Assembly: GCA_021779635.1 (NCBI GenBank)
Contig: JAJYAH010000526.1
Location: 1-5,509 of the forward strand
From: Pseudomonadota bacterium
GTDB lineage: Bacteria; Pseudomonadota; Alphaproteobacteria; Rhizobiales; Xanthobacteraceae
Direction: 5' to 3'
Length of the DNA stretch: 5,509 nucleotides
This document shows positions 1 to 4,641 of this stretch, piece after piece (the stretch's first letter is position 1; each line of letters begins with the position of its first letter). Position numbers and translations under genes: made by a program. The notes under the pieces are model-generated. The model was not told the origin of the DNA, made no database searches, and saw only the letters and a program-made list of their open reading frames with translations.

Positions 1-806
1 TCGGGTTGATCTCCTCTCCGTTGGTGGAATGGAGCACACGGCTGCCGGAATTGGGCTCGATGCTGCGGGCCAAGCTACACGTGTTCGATCGGCCGCTCGC
101 GCTCTGGCATCAACTGCAGAGCATGCTGGGCGGATCCGACACGTTTTCAGCGGTACCCTTCGAGGTACCAAAAATCGATTGGGTGCAACCGACGTTCCAG
201 TTCCTGTCGCCGACCTTTACCGAATTCCTGTTGTTCCTTGCGACGTTGGTGCTGTTCATCGCGAGCTGGAAAGACCTGCGGCGCACGTTGATCATGACAT
301 TCGCCGATCATGCTGCGCGGCTGCGGACTTTAAGGATTCTGAACGAGATCGAAGGACAGCTTGGCGGCTACCTGCTCACCGTGACAATGATCAATCTCGG
401 GGTCGGCGCCGCGACCGGCATCATCTGCGCGGTCACCGGAATGCCCAATCCGGCCGGGCTCGGAGCGCTGGCCGCGACCTTGAATTTCTTTCCGATCATC
501 GGCCCGGTTGCGATGTTCGTGATCCTGGTGGGGGTCGGCGTGATCGCCTTCTCCACGATCAGCGCCGGGCTGATCGCACCACTGGCGTTTGTCGGGCTTA
601 CTTTTCTTGAGGGTCATTTTGTCACACCGACCATCATCGGCCGGCGGCTCGAGCTCAATGCACTGGCGGTGTTCATCGCGCTGGCGTTCTGGACCTGGTT
701 ATGGGGACCGATGGGCGGCTTCCTGTCGTCGCCGCTTTTGATCGTGGCCCTTATTCTCAAGGATCATCTTTTGCCGGTGGCTTCGCCGCAACTGCCGCCG
801 GGCTGA
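1..806 (+). CDS. AI-2E/PerM family membrane transporter, 3' part (5' end outside window)
   Basis: The reading frame is open from the window edge, so the true start lies upstream and only about 267 C-terminal residues are seen. Family members are usually about 350 residues or more. It is a polytopic inner-membrane protein with hydrophobic segments, counted from the TTG at base 6, at about residues 68-88, 121-143, 150-182, 185-200 and 218-253. The C-terminal half carries the family hallmarks: NFFPIIGP (160-167), EGHFVTPTIIGRRLELNAL (about 202-220) and the WGPMGGFLSSPLL stretch (about 233-245). Known members include TqsA (autoinducer-2 export), YdiK and PerM, and some relatives are Na+/H+ antiporters, so the substrate cannot be assigned. 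The stop at 804-806 is only 2 bases before the EcfG-type promoter of the next gene. Family call is firm, function is open. Confidence 0.9.
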   Translation, partial: GLISSPLVEWSTRLPELGSMLRAKLHVFDRPLALWHQLQSMLGGSDTFSAVPFEVPKIDWVQPTFQFLSPTFTEFLLFLATLVLFIASWKDLRRTLIMTFADHAARLRTLRILNEIEGQLGGYLLTVTMINLGVGAATGIICAVTGMPNPAGLGALAATLNFFPIIGPVAMFVILVGVGVIAFSTISAGLIAPLAFVGLTFLEGHFVTPTIIGRRLELNALAVFIALAFWTWLWGPMGGFLSSPLLIVALILKDHLLPVASPQLPPG

Positions 807-808
807 CC

Positions 809-833
809 GGAACTTCCGCTGAAGCGAAACGTT
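809..833 (+). promoter_or_regulatory. EcfG (general stress sigma) promoter for the DUF883 gene
   Basis: GGAAC at 809-813 and CGTT at 830-833 are separated by exactly 16 bases. This is a full match to the EcfG consensus GGAAC-N16/17-CGTT known from Bradyrhizobium and Methylobacterium. The expected start of transcription is near 840, leaving a leader of about 40 bases before the ATG at 879. The gene for the sigma factor itself is in this window at 3971-4519. The motif match is seen directly; activity is inferred. Confidence 0.8.
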
Positions 834-878
834 TGTTCCATACATCATTTCAGTCATTTGCATATCTGGGAGCTTTTG

Positions 879-1250
879 ATGTCGGGTACGGACGGCGAAT
901 TCGGAATCAAGAATCTGACACATAAAGCGACCTATGAACGCCTTGAGAAGGATGTAGCAGCCGTGAAAAACGATATCTCAGCCTTGACCGAGCAGATCAC
1001 CGACGCGCTCAACTCGTTTGCCGGCACCGCCGGCAAACAGGCGCGCCGCGGCTACAAGCAGGCGCGTGCCAATGTCGATTCGGCCGTGGATGATCTCTCG
1101 GAGCGCGGCGGCGCTGCGATGGACGCCGCCCAGGACGCCGCCAGTTCAATCGAAGAAGCGCTGGAGGACCTTGTCCAGCAGCGGCCGCTGGCGACCATCG
1201 GGCTCGCGCTCGGTCTTGGTTTCCTGATCGGCGCCGCGTGGCGCCGGTGA
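879..1250 (+). CDS. DUF883 (ElaB/YqjD-like) membrane-anchored stress protein
   Basis: A 123-residue protein. Residues 1-100 are hydrophilic, Ala-rich and heptad-like, consistent with long amphipathic helices or a coiled coil (TYERLEKDVAAVKNDISAL at about 18-36, IEEALEDLVQQRP at 91-103). A single Gly-rich C-terminal membrane helix follows (about 104-120, LATIGLALGLGFLIGAAW) and the protein ends WRR. This is the DUF883 layout: a cytoplasmic helical domain tail-anchored in the inner membrane. E. coli YqjD and ElaB are membrane anchors that bind ribosomes in stationary phase; transfer of that role here is inference. The ATG at 879 was chosen over an in-frame TTG at 858 because GGGAG lies 6 bases upstream (868-872). 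A perfect EcfG promoter sits about 45 bases upstream, so it is probably induced by general stress. The next gene, in the same direction, may be cotranscribed. Confidence 0.85.
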   Translation: MSGTDGEFGIKNLTHKATYERLEKDVAAVKNDISALTEQITDALNSFAGTAGKQARRGYKQARANVDSAVDDLSERGGAAMDAAQDAASSIEEALEDLVQQRPLATIGLALGLGFLIGAAWRR

Positions 1251-1281
1251 CGACGGCCGTTCATTGCGAGAACCGACTCGA

Positions 1282-1302
1282 ACGGCGGCGCGAATGCGCC
1301 GT
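1282..1302 (+). other. GC-rich hairpin between the DUF883 gene and the next gene
   Basis: ACGGCG (1282-1287) pairs with CGCCGT (1297-1302). An alternative inner stem is GGCGC-GAAT-GCGCC (1287-1300). There is no T-run after it, so it is not a standard intrinsic terminator. It could attenuate read-through or protect the end of the upstream message. Weak evidence. Confidence 0.3.
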
Positions 1303-1341
1303 CATTTCGTTCAGCGGTGATATTTTTGAATCGAGGCGTCC

Positions 1342-1776
1342 ATGTTTGCGCGAATGATCGATGATTTCAGGGATGCCACCGGCAGGGCGTTGCGGCAGAC
1401 ATCGCTCGCGGCAGCAGCGGCCTTGGCGCTGGGGATCACGCTATCGTTTCTGTGCGCCGCGGCCTTTGTCTACGCGCTTCAGCGTTATGGTCCGATCGAA
1501 GCCTGCCTGGCGGGCGCCGGCGTGTTCTTTGTCGTTACGCTGATTGCGGCCGGCTGTTACATGGTGCGCAAACGGCAGCTCAAGGCCCGCGCGGCGCAGA
1601 CCCAGAAATCCACGCTTCAAACCGCATTGGCCGATCCGATGCTGGTCGCGACAGGCATTCAGATCGTGCGCGCAATCGGCGTGAAACGCCTGATCCCGCT
1701 TCTGGCGGTGGGTGGATTGGCATTGGGATTTCTCGCGACCCGCGGTTCGTCGAGCGATCAAGCGCCGGCGGAATAA
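1342..1776 (+). CDS. Small membrane protein, YqjE/phage-holin-like (putative)
   Basis: A 144-residue protein starting at ATG 1342, with GAGGCG (1333-1338) as a suitable ribosome-binding site. Three hydrophobic segments are visible: about 22-46 (Ala/Leu-rich), 53-74 and 116-133. A basic stretch, VRKRQLKAR, follows the second (75-83), and the C-terminus is polar (RGSSSDQAPAE). A cytoplasmic amphipathic start followed by two close membrane helices recalls the DUF1469/Phage_holin_3_6 group, which includes E. coli YqjE. This assignment rests on layout and neighbourhood, not on a clear motif. YqjE is encoded directly after YqjD, a DUF883 protein, in E. coli, and the same order occurs here. It lies 91 bases downstream of the DUF883 gene and has no obvious promoter of its own, so it is likely read from the EcfG promoter at 809-833. 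A lytic role is not implied. Confidence 0.7.
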   Translation: MFARMIDDFRDATGRALRQTSLAAAAALALGITLSFLCAAAFVYALQRYGPIEACLAGAGVFFVVTLIAAGCYMVRKRQLKARAAQTQKSTLQTALADPMLVATGIQIVRAIGVKRLIPLLAVGGLALGFLATRGSSSDQAPAE

Positions 1777-1832
1777 TTTTCTTGAATTTGGAACGCTGCG
1801 CGCGGTACGCGCCACCTCTGCCATTGGGAGTC

Positions 1833-1918
1833 GGATCGCCTCGGCGATCCCGGTGAGGGGTTAGGGGTTACAGCCTGACGATCGGTCGAAACCCCAACCC
1901 TCCCGCAGGGAGAGGGAG
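1833..1918. repeat. Cluster of inverted repeats between convergent genes
   Basis: Three palindromes lie close together. GGATCGCC (1833-1840) and GGCGATCC (1843-1850) form a perfect 8-bp arm pair. A G-rich arm (1855-1869, GAGGGGTTAGGGGTT) is complementary to 1890-1902 with two single-base bulges. CTCCC-GCA-GGGAG (1900-1912) is a short hairpin. The stretch separates a + strand gene ending at 1776 from a minus-strand gene ending at 1970, so it may stop transcription from both sides, although there is no T-run. The style resembles palindromic intergenic repeats found in many copies in Bradyrhizobium genomes; this is from memory and not checked. No gene is seen in 1777-1969. Confidence 0.5.
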
Positions 1919-1969
1919 CGAGCTTCCATCCATGCGACCGCCAAGCCGTTCAATCCAGATGATCGGATC

Positions 1970-2374
1970 TCAGGTCACGCAGCGGCCCGGCTCGAGATGC
2001 TTGGCGACCTCGGTCAACACGCTGACGACCGGCTCGCATGCCACCTTCCGATCGCCCGGTTTGGCGAACGAAGTGTCGCGGGCCGGGTGGGCGGCCGGCA
2101 CGCGAACCAGCACCGACGTATCCGAAAGACCGTCGAGCCGAAGCGAGATCGTCTGCGTCCGCCGCACCGATGCCGACACGCCGGCCGCGCGATCGGCCTT
2201 GGCTGCACGGTTGATGCCGGCTCCGGCGGACAGCAAGGAAACCTGCAAAACAGGGGCTTGCGATACCCGGCCGAGATCGCGGCCGGAGGCCAATTGCACC
2301 GCGCCGAACGTCAGCGAGACGGCGGACGCACCCAGAATTCCCTTGAATAAGGCTTGCCTCGAGACCTGCGACAT
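1970..2374 (-). CDS. Small exported protein of unknown function with two cysteines
   Basis: A 134-residue protein whose family I do not recognise. Residues 1-31 look like a Sec signal peptide: a short basic start (MSQVSRQALFK), a hydrophobic core (about 12-29, ILGASAVSLTFGAVQLAS) and probable cleavage near ASG (29-31). The mature part is about 100 residues, rich in Ala, Val, Ser and Arg, with beta-like alternation (TISLRLDGLSDTSVLVRVP, about 75-93). It has two cysteines near the end, in VACEP (Cys113) and GRCVT (Cys132), which could form a periplasmic disulfide. The ATG at 2374 was chosen because GAGGG lies about 10 bases upstream and it puts the signal peptide at the N-terminus. Alternative in-frame starts at 2395 or 2416 would add 7 or 14 residues. 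It is divergent from the putative small RNA near 2524. Codon use and the clear signal peptide support a real gene. Confidence 0.7.
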   Translation of the reverse strand: MSQVSRQALFKGILGASAVSLTFGAVQLASGRDLGRVSQAPVLQVSLLSAGAGINRAAKADRAAGVSASVRRTQTISLRLDGLSDTSVLVRVPAAHPARDTSFAKPGDRKVACEPVVSVLTEVAKHLEPGRCVT

Positions 2375-2491
2375 GTTGCGCCCGCCCTCGTTCATCGCCC
2401 CATGGCGATCTGGCAAATAACGCGACGGAACCCGCGAGGTTCTGAAATTCGGTCATCACTTAACCGTGTATGAAAAAAGTTGGTGGCGGCG

Positions 2492-2517
2492 GGAACGACT
2501 CCCGGGGGCCGCGCGTC
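2492..2517 (+). promoter_or_regulatory. Possible EcfG-type promoter for a small RNA
   Basis: GGAAC (2492-2496) is followed after 17 bases by CGTC (2514-2517), one mismatch from the EcfG consensus GGAAC-N17-CGTT. Transcription from it would start near 2523-2526, immediately before a stem-loop and an intrinsic terminator. The match is not perfect and the region is GC-rich, so chance occurrence is possible. Confidence 0.4.
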
Positions 2518-2523
2518 ATCCCG

Positions 2524-2608
2524 CGAGCCGGTTATTCCCCCTGCCCCATTAACCGGCGACGTAGGGCGCGGCTGTGGTGATGCCAGCCGCGCCCTGCTTT
2601 TATGTTTT
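2524..2608 (+). ncRNA. Candidate small RNA, about 80 nt, two stem-loops
   Basis: The interval lies in a 333-base stretch (2375-2707) with no credible protein gene. From the predicted start near 2524 it contains stem-loop 1 (GCCGGTTA 2527-2534 with TAACCGGC 2550-2557, 15-base C-rich loop) and then a strong intrinsic terminator (2561-2608). A terminator on the + strand here has no + strand protein gene upstream to serve: the gene before it runs the other way and phyR is on the minus strand and ends at 2708. This favours an independent short transcript. It could be a stress-induced regulatory RNA made by EcfG. I recognise no known RNA family. The structure is seen; transcription is inferred. Confidence 0.4.
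2561..2608 (+). terminator. Strong rho-independent terminator
   Basis: AGGGCGCGGCTG (2563-2574) is perfectly complementary to CAGCCGCGCCCT (2584-2595), a 12-bp GC-rich stem with a 9-base loop. A G-T and a G-C pair can extend it outward (2561-2562 with 2596-2597). TTTTATGTTTTAT follows directly (2598-2610). On the minus strand no T-run follows the stem, so it does not suit phyR, which runs toward it from the right. Confidence 0.8.
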
Positions 2609-2663
2609 ATGCAGAAATCAAAACTTGGTACGCGAACCGTCCCCACTGATGGCGGCATGGCGT

Positions 2664-2685
2664 CGGCGCGCCTTGAAGCGCGCCG
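2664..2685 (-). other. Hairpin 23 bases after the phyR stop
   Basis: CGGCGCGC (2664-2671) and GCGCGCCG (2678-2685) form a perfect 8-bp stem with a 6-base loop. It follows the phyR stop codon closely on the minus strand and may mark the 3' end of that message. It lacks a T-run on either strand, so it is a weak or factor-dependent terminator at best. Confidence 0.4.
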
Positions 2686-2707
2686 GGCTCATTTCAATAG
2701 AATGGGA

Positions 2708-3514
2708 TCAGGAAGCCGCCGCGCGAGGCGCACGATTGCGCGAATTGCGCTGGAAGAACAACGCCTGGCTGGCGACGGCCGAGACCATCGCGGGCTGGAA
2801 CGGCTTCGAGATCAGGAACGCCGGTTCGGGACGCTCGCCGGTGAGGAAGCGTTCGGGATAGGCCGTGATGAAGACCACCGGCACCTCGAAAATCCGCAAC
2901 AGTTCGTTGACCGCGTCGAGACCGGAACTGCCGTCTGCAAGCTGGATATCGGCCAGGATCAGGCCCGGCTTCTTGTTCTTCGCCAGCGCGACGGCGTCGG
3001 AATGGGTGCGGGCAACGCCGATCACGTTATGGCCGAGGTTTTTCACCAGGCTTTCAAGATCCATCGCGATGAAGGTCTCGTCCTCGATGATCAACACATC
3101 GGTCGCGATCTCGGCCGCCATCTCCCGGCCCGCGGTATCGGCGAGCTTGCGGGTCTCGGCCACATCGGTCGCGAGAATGAACGCCACCTCTTCCTCCGAG
3201 AAGCCTTCCAGCGACAGCAGCAGGAAAGCCTGGCGCGGCAACGGGGTGATATTTGAAAGCCGGCGCTCGGAAGGCATCGGCAGGGTCGCCACCTCGGAAT
3301 CCTCGTTGAGCGAAACCGAATTCCAGATCTGGGTAAACAGCCGGAATAGCCCGGCGCGCGGGCCGTGCTGTTCGTCGAGCAGGGACGGGTCCTGAAGCAG
3401 GGCTTCAAGCATGGCTCCGACATATGCGTCGCCCGACGCCTGGTTTCCCGTCAACGCGCGGGCATAGCGCCGCAATAGCGGTAGATGTTCGGCAACAAGC
3501 TGTGATCGGGACAT
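2708..3514 (-). CDS. phyR: PhyR, general stress response regulator (anti-anti-sigma factor)
   Basis: A 268-residue cytoplasmic protein with the diagnostic PhyR order. The N-terminal sigma-like domain (about 1-130) has a region-2-like part (LPLLRRYARALTG, 11-23) and a region-4-like part (LPRQAFLLLSLEGFSEEEVAFIL, 92-114). A C-terminal receiver domain (about 138-255) follows. Receiver residues are intact: acidic pair Glu144/Asp145, phosphoacceptor Asp189 (LILADIQL), Thr217 (VFITAYPE) and Lys237 (LISKPF). In the known mechanism, phosphorylation opens the protein so that the sigma-like domain binds NepR and frees EcfG. ATG 3514 is preferred over an in-frame GTG at 3520 because GGAG lies 8 bases upstream and homologues begin MSRSQLV. 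It is divergent from nepR-ecfG, with a possible EcfG promoter at 3602-3626 allowing autoregulation. Confidence 0.97.
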   Translation of the reverse strand: MSRSQLVAEHLPLLRRYARALTGNQASGDAYVGAMLEALLQDPSLLDEQHGPRAGLFRLFTQIWNSVSLNEDSEVATLPMPSERRLSNITPLPRQAFLLLSLEGFSEEEVAFILATDVAETRKLADTAGREMAAEIATDVLIIEDETFIAMDLESLVKNLGHNVIGVARTHSDAVALAKNKKPGLILADIQLADGSSGLDAVNELLRIFEVPVVFITAYPERFLTGERPEPAFLISKPFQPAMVSAVASQALFFQRNSRNRAPRAAAS

Positions 3515-3534
3515 CCCCACTCCATCATTGTCTT

Positions 3535-3559
3535 TTGGGTCAAAGTTCTTGGGTCAAAG
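3535..3559. repeat. Tandem 11-bp direct repeat in the phyR leader
   Basis: TTGGGTCAAAG occurs at 3535-3545 and again at 3549-3559, a period of 14 bases. On the phyR strand it reads CTTTGACCCAA twice, about 20-45 bases before the phyR ATG. It may be a pair of binding half-sites, a leader RNA element or a small slippage duplication. Confidence 0.6.
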
Positions 3560-3601
3560 CATCTCGACGGGGGGCGACCCGGTTCCCCTGACGTGCCTGT
3601 C

Positions 3602-3626
3602 TACGCCCGAGGCCGATAAAAGTTCC
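3602..3626 (-). promoter_or_regulatory. Possible EcfG-type promoter for phyR
   Basis: On the minus strand GGAAC (3626-3622) is followed after 16 bases by CGTA (3605-3602), one mismatch from the EcfG consensus. The transcript would start near 3595 and have a leader of about 80 bases before the phyR ATG at 3514. Positive autoregulation of phyR by the sigma factor it releases is known in related bacteria. Confidence 0.5.
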
Positions 3627-3642
3627 CGCGTCCCGGAACTTT
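3619..3642. promoter_or_regulatory. Perfect inverted repeat with a GGAAC box in each arm
   Basis: AAAGTTCC (3619-3626) and GGAACTTT (3635-3642) are perfect 8-bp arms around an 8-base spacer. Each arm contains the EcfG -35 sequence GGAAC, one facing phyR and one facing nepR. The + strand copy has no CGTT at 16-17 bases (it has AATT), so a divergent promoter toward nepR is only half supported. Confidence 0.5.
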
Positions 3643-3699
3643 CGGGCCGAGTTTGAATTAGCACCCATCAGCGTTGCCGCAAAGGCTTCAAAAATCAAC

Positions 3700-3717
3700 G
3701 ATAATTCTTGAATTATC
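3700..3717. promoter_or_regulatory. Perfect AT-rich dyad before nepR (operator-like)
   Basis: GATAATTC (3700-3707), TT, GAATTATC (3710-3717) is a perfect 18-base dyad in GC-rich surroundings, 35 bases before the nepR ATG. Its right half includes TTGAATTA (3708-3715), an octamer that also occurs at 3653-3660. The 2-base centre suits a DNA-binding dimer better than an RNA hairpin. The binding protein is unknown. Confidence 0.45.
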
Positions 3718-3752
3718 AGTGACTTAACTCTCGGGGAAGCGTGGAACAGGTC

Positions 3753-3971
3753 ATGAAAGATCCAAAGAGCAAGAATGCCACGCCTGGCAAGCAGGGCGGC
3801 CTCAACGCTGAGATTCAGTCGAGAATCGGGCACCAGCTTCGCGCCATGTACGACGATGTCGTGCGGCAGGGAGTACCGGACCGCTTCGCAGATTTGATTC
3901 GAAAGCTTGATGCGTCCGATGCGAACCCCCAAATGGGAACAGCGGGCGAAAAAAATGACGGGAGGGACTAA
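3753..3971 (+). CDS. nepR: NepR, anti-sigma factor of EcfG
   Basis: A 72-residue soluble protein. The conserved core spans about residues 16-53: GLNAEIQSRIGHQLR then AMYDDVVRQGVPDRFADLI, ending KLD. This is the two-helix NepR signature (iG..LR..Y..vv...vPdRf..L). The flanks are polar and probably disordered. NepR clamps EcfG in unstressed cells and switches partner to phosphorylated PhyR. ATG 3753 is preferred, with GGAACAGG just upstream and homologues starting MKD. An in-frame GTG at 3741 has GGGGA (3733-3737) only 3 bases before it and would add four residues. The stop TAA overlaps the ecfG ATG by one base (TAATG), so the two are translationally coupled and stoichiometry is set at translation. 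It is divergent from phyR. Confidence 0.95.
   Translation: MKDPKSKNATPGKQGGLNAEIQSRIGHQLRAMYDDVVRQGVPDRFADLIRKLDASDANPQMGTAGEKNDGRD
3961..3967 (+). promoter_or_regulatory. Ribosome-binding site of ecfG inside the nepR end
   Basis: GGAGGGA lies within the last nepR codons, 3 bases before the ecfG ATG at 3971. It is the strongest Shine-Dalgarno match in the window. Together with the TAATG overlap it supports coupled re-initiation, so EcfG is made only where its inhibitor is also translated. Confidence 0.75.
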
Positions 3972-4519
3972 TGCCTCTCACAAACGAACTCCGCGACGAC
4001 ATCCTGGCGTCGGTTCCGAGCCTGCGCGCCTTTGCGATCTCGCTCAGCGGCAATGGTGATCGCGCCGACGATCTGGTCCAGGAAACCCTGCTCCGTGCGC
4101 TAGCCAATATCGACTCGTTTCAGCCCGGCTCGAATCTGCCGGCATGGCTGTTCACGATCCTGCGCAACCTGTTCCGCTCCGATTATCGCAAGCGGCGGCG
4201 GGAGGTCGAGGATGCCGACGGCAGCTATGCCAAGACCCTGAAGACGCAGCCTGCGCAGGGCGCGCATCTCGAATTCGAGGAATTCCGTGCCGCGCTCGAG
4301 AAGCTGCCCCAGGACCAGCGCGAAGCGCTGATTCTGGTCGGGGCCTCGGGCTTCTCCTATGAGGACGCCGCGGCGATTTGCGGCTGCGCGGTCGGTACCA
4401 TCAAGAGCCGTGTCAACCGTGCGCGATCGAAACTGAGCGCCCTGCTCTACGTCGACGGCGCCGAAGATTTCGGCCCCGATGAAACGGTCCGGGCGGTGAT
4501 CGGCGGCAGCGGCGGGTAG
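3971..4519 (+). CDS. ecfG: EcfG, ECF sigma factor of the general stress response
   Basis: A 182-residue ECF sigma factor (EcfG/ECF15 type). Region 2 covers about 14-78, with RADDLVQETLLRALANID (31-48) for core RNA polymerase contact and the -10 recognition part LPAWLFTILRNLFRSDYRKRRRE (56-78). A short acidic linker follows (79-104). Region 4 covers about 105-158, with LPQDQREALILVGASGFSYEDAA (112-134) and the recognition helix CAVGTIKSRVNRARSKL (139-155). There is no extra C-terminal regulatory domain. It directs transcription from GGAAC-N16/17-CGTT promoters, one of which stands perfectly at 809-833. Start ATG 3971 has an excellent ribosome-binding site (GGAGGGA) and overlaps the nepR stop. 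It is convergent with the histidine kinase gene. Confidence 0.96.
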   Translation: MPLTNELRDDILASVPSLRAFAISLSGNGDRADDLVQETLLRALANIDSFQPGSNLPAWLFTILRNLFRSDYRKRRREVEDADGSYAKTLKTQPAQGAHLEFEEFRAALEKLPQDQREALILVGASGFSYEDAAAICGCAVGTIKSRVNRARSKLSALLYVDGAEDFGPDETVRAVIGGSGG

Positions 4520-4542
4520 GGTTTCATTTGCCGTCATGCCGA

Positions 4543-4611
4543 GGAGCCAACGGGTCCGGCCTTTCGGCCGGCCCGATGACAGGCTGCGCGTTCGCGCGAC
4601 CCTCTGGCTCC
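4543..4611. repeat. Nested palindromic element between ecfG and the kinase gene
   Basis: The outer arms GGAGCC (4543-4548) and GGCTCC (4606-4611) enclose two inner structures. CCGGCC-TTTC-GGCCGG (4556-4571) is extended by CGGG/CCCG (4551-4554 with 4572-4575, one T bulged). A GCG/CGC palindrome is centred near 4591. The whole could fold as a branched RNA and probably ends transcription from both convergent genes, although no T-run is present. The wording (GAGCCAACGGGTC, CCCGATGACAGGCT) resembles intergenic palindromes repeated across Bradyrhizobium genomes, from memory. Confidence 0.5.
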
Positions 4612-4641
4612 CACTGACGAGTTCGCCCCTGAGGGATAGAC

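Noticed and set aside
6..8. TTG at base 6 as the start of the transporter gene
   Set aside because: The frame is open to the window edge and the protein would lack the N-terminal helices of the family, so this is an internal codon.
1790..1794. GGAAC box after the holin-like gene as an EcfG promoter
   Set aside because: No CGTT-like -10 at 16-17 bases and no gene downstream on the + strand.
1932..2420. + strand open frame opposite the small exported protein gene
   Set aside because: No ribosome-binding site or family likeness; the minus strand offers a convincing signal peptide instead.
2427..2442. GGAAC at 2427 and the small palindrome GAACC-N5-GGTTC
   Set aside because: No matching -10 at the right distance; a 5-bp dyad is expected by chance in this composition.
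1950..2459. Alternative minus-strand frame overlapping the exported protein gene
   Set aside because: Arg/Gly-rich sequence without a signal peptide or domain; a shifted-frame shadow.
2480..3256. Long + strand open frame of 258 codons opposite phyR
   Set aside because: It overlaps phyR antisense, its protein is rich in Arg/Asp/Gly with no recognisable domain, and its 5' part crosses the terminator at 2561-2608.
3515..3520. GTG at 3520 as the phyR start
   Set aside because: It lies inside the likely ribosome-binding sequence; ATG 3514 has better spacing and matches the usual N-terminus of homologues.
3540..3932. Minus-strand open frame opposite nepR and the phyR/nepR intergenic region
   Set aside because: It overlaps most of nepR antisense, covers the promoter region and shows no family signature.
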